Origin: a virus
DNA: 25,981 nucleotides
Direction: 5' to 3' (one strand)
Virus record (IMG/VR): IMGVR_UViG_3300022818_000058
Coordinates: 1-25,981 of that record
In this document: positions 14,603 to 22,166 of the stretch, piece by piece
How positions within the stretch are numbered: position 1 is the first letter of the stretch
How the letters are laid out: each line of letters starts with the position of its first letter
The notes under the pieces: model-generated
Database searches by the model: none
What the model was told of the DNA's origin: nothing
The model's input: the letters and a program-made list of their open reading frames with translations, nothing else
Translations under genes and position numbers: made by a program

Positions 14603-14983
14603 CTACTTAATTCGGCCATTCTCCCGAAGCACTCTTTCCGCATCACGGGTTACTTTTAGGGGGACACCTTTCTCAAGGTGGTAGTACGTCTTACCGATAT
14701 ACGCATACTTTGTTACCATCGGAATTACTACCACTTCTTTGTCCCGGGCAATAATCGGGGTAACAACGGTAACGGTATCGGTAGTTATTTTTTCCGGGCC
14801 CTTTGAAATAGTTTTCGCCTCTCCCTCCTGAACTTCCACAAACCCCTGTTGTTCGCCCCTATCTTCCAGGTTACTTTCAATAAGGGCCGGTTCTGGGGCG
14901 GTAACAGCAATTTCTGGGGGCATAACAAATTTTTTAGCTTGTTCCACAACCGGGGCAACATCTTTCGTCTTTTTGAGTACCAT
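14603..14983 (-). CDS. Hypothetical small structural-region protein
   Basis: 126 residues from the ATG at 14983, where GGAGG has 7 nt spacing; a TTG at 14989 would be too close to the same site. N-terminal basic start (MVLKKTKDVAPVVEQAKKFV), then an acidic, Pro-rich linker (EPALIESNLEDRGEQQGFVE) and a C-terminal section VTKYAYIGKTYYHLEKGVPL followed by TRDAERVLRENGRIK. The last part resembles small phage beta domains followed by a helix (a 'g..y....G..y.v......L...g.i' layout), seen in proteins encoded beside capsid genes. No family recognised with certainty. Confidence 0.55.
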   Translation of the reverse strand: MVLKKTKDVAPVVEQAKKFVMPPEIAVTAPEPALIESNLEDRGEQQGFVEVQEGEAKTISKGPEKITTDTVTVVTPIIARDKEVVVIPMVTKYAYIGKTYYHLEKGVPLKVTRDAERVLRENGRIK

Positions 14984-14995
14984 ATCCAATCCTCC

Positions 14996-15772
14996 TTAAA
15001 TAGAAGTTTCGACGCTAGCTTTTGTAACAACCGTCGCCCCTGAAATGGTCTGCTGTGCTACAGTCAGGGTATTGATGTCTTTCGCAACACCCGCAGTAGT
15101 ATTTGCAGACGTAGGAGCGTCGGTCAACCCGGTGCAAGTACCGTTATTGATGTCAACATTAGCTGTTGCATCATTCGCGGCAGTTACTTTTGCGGTAAGT
15201 TTAACAACCGCCCCCGTTCCGGCGATTGTAAACTTCGCGGCGATAACAGCATTAGCATTGAGGGCGGCCCGAATCTTGCCAGCAACAACGGTAGCTGAAT
15301 CATCCCCAACAACATCTACATTCAGAGTTATCGGAGAACCCGCCATACCTGCAGAGGTAACAATAACTGTAGCGGTACCGGTTAAGGTAATTGTACCCAC
15401 GACAGTAGCATCCTCAACTTGAGCAACTCCGGCGGCCCATGCTCCGGAATATTCAAGTTCAACGATACAACGACCGTTGACCATAGCCGGAGTTGTGTCT
15501 CCACCGGTAATTGCAAGGGCCCCATTACCTGCGGTTACTTCTGAAACGGAAACAGTAATCGTGCCTGTAAACCAATCATGCACCCGCCCCTTTGAATCAA
15601 CGAGCAAAACTTCAACTTCTCTTGTGCCGGCCGCATCATTTTGCTGTGCGATGGCCTTGTTTACGGTAGCGGGGTTTACCTGAAAGATAATATCTCCAGA
15701 CATAGCCGCACCGATTAGCTCGTATTTATCCATGGGGACTTGATGATTTGCGTTCGTATAACCTTTTCCCAT
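14996..15772 (-). CDS. Capsid-associated decoration protein with Ig-like/beta domains
   Basis: 258 residues. First part (1-110): MGKGYTNANHQVPMDKYELI, then REVEVLLVDSKGRVHDWFTG, an Ig-like beta region with AITGGDTTPAMVNGRCIVEL. Second part (about 120-225): an Ala/Thr-rich module with TLTGTATVIVTSAGMAGSPI, AGKIRAALNANAVIAAKFTI and LTAKVTAANDATANVDINNG. Modules of this type recur in phage virion proteins of Firmicutes. It lies directly after the major capsid gene, which is the normal place for a decoration protein, so binding to the capsid surface is inferred. AAGGAGGGGACTTTTC before the ATG is a strong ribosome site, which suggests abundant expression. The composition (very Ala/Thr/Val rich) is unlike the neighbours and fits a repeated beta-structure. 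Confidence 0.7.
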   Translation of the reverse strand: MGKGYTNANHQVPMDKYELIGAAMSGDIIFQVNPATVNKAIAQQNDAAGTREVEVLLVDSKGRVHDWFTGTITVSVSEVTAGNGALAITGGDTTPAMVNGRCIVELEYSGAWAAGVAQVEDATVVGTITLTGTATVIVTSAGMAGSPITLNVDVVGDDSATVVAGKIRAALNANAVIAAKFTIAGTGAVVKLTAKVTAANDATANVDINNGTCTGLTDAPTSANTTAGVAKDINTLTVAQQTISGATVVTKASVETSI

Positions 15773-15786
15773 GAAAAGTCCCCTCC

Positions 15787-16680
15787 TTAAATAGTTTCTA
15801 AAATCAAGGTATTCAATTCTTCAATCAACCCGCCACCCATTATGGAGTACCAGGCCAGGTCATGTTTCCGGCCAAAGTCTTTAATCCCGCCATCACGCAT
15901 TTCAACCGGCAGAGCTTCTGCGAAACCATAAGCATTGTCGCCGAACATAACTGCACGGTAAACATCGTAAGTGCTGTTCGCACCGACACCGCCGTGAGCA
16001 ACGATGGGCTGTTGGGTTGTGCTGACAAAGATAACATCATCAACTCTGCCAATTTCTCCGGCGTAAATTGCACCGTAATCTTTGGCGTTCTTGAAGTCAG
16101 GGTCATCTTTCAGGCCGCGAGCTTGGTGAGGATGCAGGAAGCAGATATAGGCATCGCCGTTCCATTTACGGACATTGGCGGTTTCCATATACTCGACAGC
16201 ATCTTTAAGCAGAGCGGAGTCAAAAAGGTCACCTTCACCCAAAAGCAAACGAGTAGCCTTGTCTCCACCATAGATGACATTATCCGAACCCATGAGAACA
16301 TCGCGAAGCATTACGTCAAGAACCTTGGCATAATCCATGCCGAGCAGACGGGCTCCGGAAGCAAGAACGTCATCAAATGAGCTTTGCAGAAGTTTTTCAG
16401 AAACTGAGATTGCATTGCCATATTCAGTTACGGTAATCGGAATTTGACTTGCGGTTAAAAGCTGGGTTTCCATATCGACGTTCTCAACCAACACACCGCC
16501 GATGGTCAGGTTGTTGTACTTCATGAACGTCATGGTCAGGCCGGGGTTTACCCCTAATTCAGTTTTCTTGGTTGCAAACTGAGCGTATCTCAGAATCGGG
16601 GCGGCGGCAAACATGATGTCTTTTGAATAGACAGTCAAAACCGCTTGGGTTAATGTCGAAGTATAAGTTACAGTGGACAT
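15787..16680 (-). CDS. Major capsid protein (N4-gp56 family)
   Basis: 297 residues. The N-terminus MSTVTYTSTLTQAVLTVYSK followed by AAPILRYAQFATKKTELGVN and PGLTMTFMKYNNLTIGGVL is characteristic for the N4-gp56-type HK97-fold capsid family, as are TVTEYGNAISVSEKLLQSSF, DAYICFLHPHQARGLKDDPD, AGEIGRVDDVIFVSTTQQPI and the C-terminal YSIMGGGLIEELNTLILETI. This is the main shell subunit. AAGGAGGAAAACGA before the ATG is a near-perfect ribosome site. Between scaffold gene upstream and decoration gene downstream. No N-terminal propeptide and no protease gene are visible nearby, which suggests a shell formed with a separate scaffold without proteolysis. Confidence 0.92.
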   Translation of the reverse strand: MSTVTYTSTLTQAVLTVYSKDIMFAAAPILRYAQFATKKTELGVNPGLTMTFMKYNNLTIGGVLVENVDMETQLLTASQIPITVTEYGNAISVSEKLLQSSFDDVLASGARLLGMDYAKVLDVMLRDVLMGSDNVIYGGDKATRLLLGEGDLFDSALLKDAVEYMETANVRKWNGDAYICFLHPHQARGLKDDPDFKNAKDYGAIYAGEIGRVDDVIFVSTTQQPIVAHGGVGANSTYDVYRAVMFGDNAYGFAEALPVEMRDGGIKDFGRKHDLAWYSIMGGGLIEELNTLILETI

Positions 16681-16702
16681 TCGTTTTCCTCCTTAAAAAT
16701 CA

Positions 16703-17359
16703 TTATTTCAGTCCCATATTCCTCTTAATTGCTTCCCTGTTTTTGGCCCAATCTTCCTGGGACATATTTTTTATGTCCTCCGGCGAGATTTTCGTGGACG
16801 CATTTACTACCGGGTTTGTCGAAGTCGTTGGGACTACTTTTTTCTTTGGTGTTTCAGGAACTGGAGCAGGGACTCTATTCCCTGAAACTTTAAGAGCAAT
16901 AGCTTTATATTCATCTTTAGCCAACTCAATAGACTCATCAATTTCTTCCTGGCTGTCTCCTTTAACTAAAGCTAAAATTAGGTCGTCGCCGGCCTCCGCC
17001 AATGCCCTTTCCAAATACAGGGTGAGGTCTTTCTTCTTACCGCTTTCTTCAAGAGCAGTAATCTTGTCAGACATCATTTTAAGCTGTGCTTCGAATTTGA
17101 CCTGTGCATCAACAACAGCTTTTTCTTTGTCGTTGAGCGTGGCCCTTATCGTGGACAACTCCCCTTCCAACGTCTTGATTTTCCCGTCCCGCTTGTCAAT
17201 TTCATCGTAAAGCTTGTCTTTTTCCTGCTTACGAATCTTTTTGACAAACTCCTTGACATCTTCCCTTGCCAATACTTCCTTCAGCGTAACTACTTCAGGT
17301 TCATCATCCGAATCTAGTTTCTCATCTTCTGCTTCATCTATAGCGGGTACTTCCACCAC
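16703..17359 (-). CDS. Capsid scaffold-like protein, 5' end displaced by an inversion
   Basis: 218 residues from a GTG at 17359, the best start left in the present orientation (weak AAGGA upstream). The protein is acidic and coiled-coil: EVVTLKEVLAREDVKEFVKK, KDKLYDEIDKRDGKIKTLEG and MMSDKITALEESGKKKDLTL, with a Pro/Thr-rich linker and a basic end (DWAKNREAIKRNMGLK). This layout, just before the capsid gene, is typical of phage scaffold (DUF4355-like) proteins. The frame continues open upstream of the GTG without any normal start. Reverting the neighbouring flipped segment joins it, in frame, to MPEEEKETPQIDTTIVD, giving a 243-residue protein with a proper ATG and ribosome site. I therefore see this entry as a truncated reading of a scaffold gene. 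Confidence 0.8.
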   Translation of the reverse strand: MVEVPAIDEAEDEKLDSDDEPEVVTLKEVLAREDVKEFVKKIRKQEKDKLYDEIDKRDGKIKTLEGELSTIRATLNDKEKAVVDAQVKFEAQLKMMSDKITALEESGKKKDLTLYLERALAEAGDDLILALVKGDSQEEIDESIELAKDEYKAIALKVSGNRVPAPVPETPKKKVVPTTSTNPVVNASTKISPEDIKNMSQEDWAKNREAIKRNMGLK

Positions 17360-17383
17360 TACTTCCTTCGGGGTACTTCCTTC

Positions 17384-17393
17384 ATCAACAATA
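17384..17393. repeat. Left inverted repeat of the flipped segment (ATCAACAATA)
   Basis: ATCAACAATA here and its reverse complement TATTGTTGAT at 17604-17613 bound the flipped 210 bp. The match ends at both sides. This copy lies in the 5' part of the scaffold reading frame. Confidence 0.8.
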
Positions 17394-17603
17394 TATTGGT
17401 TTCTTTGACTGTGAATTTAGACAGTCTTGAGGATTTAATGTATGATTACTTTGAACTGTTATACGCTATAGATGAATTGGAAGAACAGTATCGTATAGCA
17501 CAGGAAACAGTTGCAAGTATCTCGCTTGAGGAAGTCCAAATTATTAAGGAGGAACGGTAAAGATGCCGGAAGAAGAAAAAGAAACACCGCAAATTGACAC
17601 GAC
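17394..17603. other. Inverted 210-bp segment between the helicase-fusion and scaffold genes
   Basis: This segment carries its coding content on the plus strand while everything around it is on the minus strand. Read in the flipped orientation, it extends the upstream protein from its final YQQ through YIGFFDCEFRQS to a TGA, then holds a 40-residue gene with its own ribosome site, then AAGGAGG and an ATG that runs in frame across the repeat into the scaffold. All three joins work at once, which is unlikely by chance. Whether the flip happened in the phage population, in library preparation or in assembly cannot be decided from the sequence. Confidence 0.85.
17438..17560 (+). CDS. Small 40-residue protein inside the inverted segment
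   Basis: Plus strand, 40 residues: MYDYFELLYAIDELEEQYRI then AQETVASISLEEVQIIKEER. GAGGA lies 5 nt before the ATG. It is probably one long helix or a helical hairpin. In the restored orientation it would sit on the same strand as its neighbours, its ribosome site overlapping the TGA of the helicase fusion (TCTTGAGG) and its end holding the ribosome site of the scaffold gene. Such tiny helical proteins between portal/MuF and scaffold genes are common in phages; function unknown. It is the only apparent plus-strand gene in the window, which is itself evidence of the flip. Confidence 0.7.
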   Translation: MYDYFELLYAIDELEEQYRIAQETVASISLEEVQIIKEER

Positions 17604-17619
17604 TATTGTTGATACCTAA
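17563..17619 (+). pseudogene. Displaced 5' end of the scaffold gene (plus strand)
   Basis: A strong ribosome site (AAGGAGG, 10 nt spacing) and ATG start the 18-residue frame MPEEEKETPQIDTTIVDT, which hits a stop just beyond the 10-bp repeat. The first 17 residues are acidic and fit the N-terminus of the scaffold protein, whose frame continues in phase (EGSTPKEVVVEVPA) from the other repeat copy. I read it as the severed start of that gene, not as an independent peptide gene. Confidence 0.75.
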
Positions 17620-20600
17620 GTAACTGGGCGGGTGTCAATTCATCGTAAACTTTTTGAGCAGCCCGGCCTTTCACCGGAACTTTTTTTATGACACTCTTTA
17701 TGTCTAACAAGGCATCTCTATATAGTGTCTGCCCTGCCTTTACTACCGCCGCTTTTTGTTCTACGACAGTAAGCTTAACGACACTTTTACCCATAACAAG
17801 TATATCTTTCTCCACAACTTTTCCCCGTAATCCTTGTCTCGCAAGCTCTTTGACAATATCAAAGCCTGATAATTTATACCCAAGCAATGTTTTTTCCTCT
17901 AACAAGTCATACATTTGTTGAGCAGTTACTTTTACCCCTTTGCTAACTGGTGAGGAACTTCTCAACATCGATACTAATTCTTTAGCATATTTATCCTCCT
18001 TCGACACGCTCGTTACTCTGGGAATTGCCGAGGCTTTCGGGGCCGGGGCTAATACTTTCTCAATATTCACAGCTACTGGAGCAGAGCTTTTCTGCAACTT
18101 CTCAAGTGCAAGTTTCTTGACTTCTTCCTCTTTCCATTTAACTGTGGCTATTTTCTCAAACATCTCTACGGCCTTATTCCGCTCATTCTCAGTTAAGTCC
18201 GAAATAATTGAAATATCACCGAAATTCACTTCTTTAATCTTGCCGTTCCAACCCATATCCTCAATGAATACTTTTATATCAATATTGTGGGCTTTCAGAA
18301 CAGCAAGTTCATCTTGGCTAAATTTGTTGTACACCTTCTGGGCGGATAACTTCATATTTCTATCTGCATCCATTACAGCGTTAAGCTTTTCAAAGGCTTC
18401 CGTATGCGCCCGGCCATACCCCAAAAGCACATCATCGGATACTTCCTTAACAACATTTTTAGTTCTCGTTGCCATGGCCATTCCAATATCCTTATTTACG
18501 AGCTTGCCAGCAACTTGTTCCACTTCAATTTCCCTATAACCCTCACGCTCAATGACCTTTAACACCTTAAAGTTTCCGGCCGTTACCGACTCTAACTGCT
18601 CCCCAAAACTGCTATAAGCTTGAATATTCAAAGACTTACTTTTACCCACAACCTTAAACAAAACAGGATTATCAAATATTTCTTCTTCAAGCGTATCCTT
18701 AACAAAGGCGGAGCTTTTCGAATAACTCCTTATCCCTGCCGAATAAACATCACCTTTCTTCAAAGACAGGTTGCGGGAAACGCCGGACTCTAACCGATAC
18801 AATATTTCTTCTTTAGCTGAAGCATTGTCAATATACTCCATCAATGCATTAACAGTCTTTACATCTCTTGGGTCGAGCTTCTCTATACCCGTCCTGGCCA
18901 TAACCCTTTCCGATACAAACGGTATGGGGGAATTTCCGGCTGAAAACTCAACCAACTCATCCTCAAGCTGAGTCAATCCCCCAACATTGAAAAACTCGCT
19001 CGGTGTTTGAGCACCGGTAAGCTTTTTCAACAACCCTTCATCTAAAACAAACTTAGTCGAAATCTGGGCCGAAGTTGACCGCAGAGGAATTTCCCTTTTC
19101 AACAAAGCTTTCATGGTCTTGGCTACTCCAATTTCATCTAGAGTCTCCGCCAGTACTGCACTATCCGTTATCTTTCGGCTGATTAATAACTCTTTAGCTA
19201 TCCTTGCATCATAAGCTGTCTGGGTCTGCAAAAAGTAATTTATTACTGAATCCGTTTTCACTCCCCGCCAGTTTCTTGCTTCCCTTTGAGCCAGTTTAAA
19301 AGCTTTATTCGGTAAGTCCCAATGAACCATAATGTTCGAGATTTCCAAGTTCAAGCCTGTAGCCCCCGCCGCATCGGTCAAGACCATCATTTTTTGGTCT
19401 GGATTTTCCTTGAATTCTTTTATCAGGGTGTTTCTTTGTGCTTTTGATATTGACGAGTCATAATACAGAACATTTTCCTCACCCAACCCCGCCCGTATTG
19501 ACTTAAAAGCATCCTTATCAGAAGTAAACACCAGAACCTTTTCCCTTGGGTGCGTTCTCTGTATCCTATCTAAAGCCGCGAATTTCTTATTCTCTTCCGG
19601 CGTTCCTGTGTTCACAATCTTACCTAGTTTCCTATCCCGCCGAGCCTCGGCCTCTGTTTTAGACAGTTTTCCTGAAACTCGCAGTTCTATAGCATCATGC
19701 TCTGCTTTTGCTATTGCTTTACGCTGTCCGGCAGACAAATTGACAGTTGAAGTCCTGTGCATAAGTCTTGCCTTTACAGAACTCTTTTTCGTTATCACTA
19801 GCGGATTTAACGCATCACGCAAATCTCGCAGGATACTTTTTTCATAAATTGTCGAAGCTTTTACAATATCCTCAAACTTTGCCTCAAACTTAACTTTTGA
19901 CTCTAATAGTCCGGGCCGTAACCAATCCAACATACCATACATATCACTTACTCTATCCTTAATAGCTGTTCCTGTCATGGCAATACGATATTTTGCTTGC
20001 AGGTCTTGGGCTAGTTCCAATACATCAGCTTTTATCATGTGAGCCTCATCAATTATCACCATGTCATACCCGCCGGCACGAAGGAATTCCATGTCATGTT
20101 CAAATTGGGTATGCGAAATAACGGTAAACCCCGGCTCAGCATTAGCATACTGCTTCATCCTTACCACCCGGGCCGAAGTAGCGAGGTTCCGAGACTTTAC
20201 CCCGACAACCATTTCCTTAATTTCTTCGTCGAACTGCTTGGACAAGTTACCGGGAGTTACTATCAAAACCCTTTTCACTTTACCCTCGGCTATTAATTCC
20301 GTCGCTGACCCAATAGCGGCATGGGTTTTGCCCGCACCTGGGGCGTAGTGAATCAAACTCTGTTTGTTCTCTTTCGTAAACCTTATACCTATCTGCTGAT
20401 CTTTAGTCAACCTGAAAGGCATCATTTTCCCTGTAGATTTATTCTGTATCTCATCCTTAAAATACGCAGGAAGCCACTCCGATTTATTTTCCTTCCCCGC
20501 CCGAATCTTTTGTAGCCGGGCAGAAAGCGTCGCCCTTTTCTCTGTGTCATAAAAAGCATTAAACTTACTTATTCCGGGTTTGTCTATGACCATAAAATTC

Positions 20601-22159
20601 GTTCCTTTAGTTTTGACCATAGCATATTCTGACTTCCGTAAACCCAACTTCGTAGCTAAATCCTCGCCCCTTTGTTTTACTCCGACCGGAACATTCACGA
20701 AAGATATTCCCTTACCACTTTTCAGTTCCAACAATAACCTTTCGTGCATCTCGGTATAACCAATAGCATCTCCGAGTTCTGTTCTCGCTCCACGCAAAGC
20801 ACTTGTTCTCAAACCCATTATGGCCCGCTTCGGGGTTCCTTCCAAAACCTGTATCCGATATGACCCTGCTTCTTTGAGCAAACCATCGGCCCGTTTCATA
20901 GAAGCAAATAGGGCCTTACCCAAGTCTCTATCCATATATTCTTCTATTGACTGAATTACCAAACCTTCTTTACCTTGTGCCCGAATTTCCACGGCCAGTA
21001 ATTTCATAGCGTTATCGAGTCCGATTTCCTCAACAATATCCGGAGCCAAATATTTTCCAATCGTATTTTTACCTAGTTCAGCATAGGCACGACTTCCGCC
21101 ACGCTGAATATATTTTTCAAGGGGCTTGCTCTTAAAACCAAAAGCCCCGTTCATTCCAAAGTCAGTTTGTTTCCTAATTCTACTTTGATAGGCTATTACT
21201 TTTTCTATTGGCCTTTTTATTGGCTCAGTAAATGGCAAGGTGTGCTTAAATTCTTCTACTGTCCACTTCCTAATATAATCCTGTGTCGAGGGGCTTACGA
21301 ATCCGGCCCCGTAATTCACCATATCTTCGCCGGCCTGGGAAAATGCTTTCCTTGCTGAAACCTGTAGCATTTTCTCTGCAATAGTAACCGGAACGATATG
21401 ACATTGACAATACGGGTGGGGATAAGCGGGCATCTCCGCACCGGAATATAATCCTGTTGGGTCAATACTTGTTTCCTGTGTTGCCAATATCCCCATAGCT
21501 TTTTCGCCTGTTCCTTCGGCGAGTTTGTCACAAATATCGTACTTCTTATGGTTCGCGTCAAGTTCCCATCTTCCTAGAATCCCGGCCTTGGCCAAAAATT
21601 CCGTCGTGGCTAATTGGTCGGCCCGGGCCATTTCTGAGGTCAGTATTCGGTCGTTCCAACGAAAAGCACTCCCACCGTGAAGTGAAAGTCCGTCACCCAT
21701 CCTATTTGTCAAATATCCCTGCACTCGGTTTTTAGCTAAACCACTTTGCTTGACGGAAGTAGCAGAGGCTACCTCTTGAGCCAAACGATTATTAGTCAGT
21801 CCTTGACCGACCTTAATTCGCTGTGCTCTGGTAGCCCCTTTAAACTTCCCTGATAATTTTCTGTTAACTTTATTCTGAATCTGTTCTAATTCCCGAAGGT
21901 TCATACCCGGAATCTTTGCTGATTTCAATACCGCTTGCATTTCCGCCATTTTCTGTTCAACAACATTACCCACAGCAGAATTAACGGAACGGCGAACATT
22001 ACCAAATAAATTCTTCACTTCTTTACCCACAGCGACATCTGTTCCGCTAGTAGCTAAAATACGAGCCCCAAATTTATTTGAGATACTCTCTGCCGAAGCA
22101 CGAAAAGTTCCATGCAGTTGTTCTCTTTCCATCGCAAGTAATTTCCGGTCAACAGCCAA
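17603..22159 (-). CDS. Giant MuF-like / SF2-SNF2 helicase polyvalent protein, possibly with ADP-ribosyltransferase domain
   Basis: 1518 residues, start TTG with GGAG about 10 nt upstream. Residues ~170-258: MuF head-morphogenesis domain (ATTEFLAKAGILGRWELDAN, KYDICDKLAEG, then MPAYPHPYCQCHIVPV with Cys/His pattern). Residues ~583-990: SF2 helicase core with Q-like RLTKDQQIGIRF, Walker A HYAPGAGKTHAA (605), DEAH box VIIDEAHM (702), motif III MTGT (728), second RecA lobe KVLVFTS (874), LTDAAGATGLNL (927) and motif VI-like QREARNWR (958). Residues ~1118-1212: possible degenerate ADP-ribosyltransferase (YR.ESG, SYSKSS, QLE, FKV). The C-terminus has repeats starting AQ.(V/M)Y. MuF fusions are packaged in the capsid and injected with the DNA; a role in early host takeover, anti-defence or DNA entry is inferred. 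The present stop is probably created by the inversion at its 3' end; the restored product has 1530 residues. Confidence 0.88.
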   Translation of the reverse strand: MAVDRKLLAMEREQLHGTFRASAESISNKFGARILATSGTDVAVGKEVKNLFGNVRRSVNSAVGNVVEQKMAEMQAVLKSAKIPGMNLRELEQIQNKVNRKLSGKFKGATRAQRIKVGQGLTNNRLAQEVASATSVKQSGLAKNRVQGYLTNRMGDGLSLHGGSAFRWNDRILTSEMARADQLATTEFLAKAGILGRWELDANHKKYDICDKLAEGTGEKAMGILATQETSIDPTGLYSGAEMPAYPHPYCQCHIVPVTIAEKMLQVSARKAFSQAGEDMVNYGAGFVSPSTQDYIRKWTVEEFKHTLPFTEPIKRPIEKVIAYQSRIRKQTDFGMNGAFGFKSKPLEKYIQRGGSRAYAELGKNTIGKYLAPDIVEEIGLDNAMKLLAVEIRAQGKEGLVIQSIEEYMDRDLGKALFASMKRADGLLKEAGSYRIQVLEGTPKRAIMGLRTSALRGARTELGDAIGYTEMHERLLLELKSGKGISFVNVPVGVKQRGEDLATKLGLRKSEYAMVKTKGTNFMVIDKPGISKFNAFYDTEKRATLSARLQKIRAGKENKSEWLPAYFKDEIQNKSTGKMMPFRLTKDQQIGIRFTKENKQSLIHYAPGAGKTHAAIGSATELIAEGKVKRVLIVTPGNLSKQFDEEIKEMVVGVKSRNLATSARVVRMKQYANAEPGFTVISHTQFEHDMEFLRAGGYDMVIIDEAHMIKADVLELAQDLQAKYRIAMTGTAIKDRVSDMYGMLDWLRPGLLESKVKFEAKFEDIVKASTIYEKSILRDLRDALNPLVITKKSSVKARLMHRTSTVNLSAGQRKAIAKAEHDAIELRVSGKLSKTEAEARRDRKLGKIVNTGTPEENKKFAALDRIQRTHPREKVLVFTSDKDAFKSIRAGLGEENVLYYDSSISKAQRNTLIKEFKENPDQKMMVLTDAAGATGLNLEISNIMVHWDLPNKAFKLAQREARNWRGVKTDSVINYFLQTQTAYDARIAKELLISRKITDSAVLAETLDEIGVAKTMKALLKREIPLRSTSAQISTKFVLDEGLLKKLTGAQTPSEFFNVGGLTQLEDELVEFSAGNSPIPFVSERVMARTGIEKLDPRDVKTVNALMEYIDNASAKEEILYRLESGVSRNLSLKKGDVYSAGIRSYSKSSAFVKDTLEEEIFDNPVLFKVVGKSKSLNIQAYSSFGEQLESVTAGNFKVLKVIEREGYREIEVEQVAGKLVNKDIGMAMATRTKNVVKEVSDDVLLGYGRAHTEAFEKLNAVMDADRNMKLSAQKVYNKFSQDELAVLKAHNIDIKVFIEDMGWNGKIKEVNFGDISIISDLTENERNKAVEMFEKIATVKWKEEEVKKLALEKLQKSSAPVAVNIEKVLAPAPKASAIPRVTSVSKEDKYAKELVSMLRSSSPVSKGVKVTAQQMYDLLEEKTLLGYKLSGFDIVKELARQGLRGKVVEKDILVMGKSVVKLTVVEQKAAVVKAGQTLYRDALLDIKSVIKKVPVKGRAAQKVYDELTPAQLLRYQQ
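17604..17613. repeat. Right inverted repeat of the flipped segment (TATTGTTGAT)
   Basis: Reverse complement of 17384-17393. This copy covers the last codons of the helicase fusion; the premature TAG of that gene (17603-17605) is created at its inner border. Confidence 0.8.
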
Positions 22160-22166
22160 AGGTTAT

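Noticed and set aside
15862-16380. Plus-strand ORF of 172 residues opposite the major capsid gene
   Set aside because: Antisense to a well-recognised N4-gp56-type capsid gene and without a ribosome site.
17384-17613. Phase-variation cassette with a recombinase
   Set aside because: The repeats are short (10 bp) and no recombinase gene is visible in the window, so I keep both the biological and the artefact reading open instead of naming it an invertase system.
17563-17619. Independent 18-residue peptide gene
   Set aside because: Good ribosome site, but the sequence fits as the N-terminus of the scaffold protein once the flipped segment is restored.
17940-18539. Long plus-strand ORF of 199 residues opposite the helicase fusion
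   Set aside because: It is the complement of a clearly coding minus-strand gene with helicase motifs, its composition is Ser/Thr/Phe-rich as expected for a shadow frame, and no convincing ribosome site was seen.
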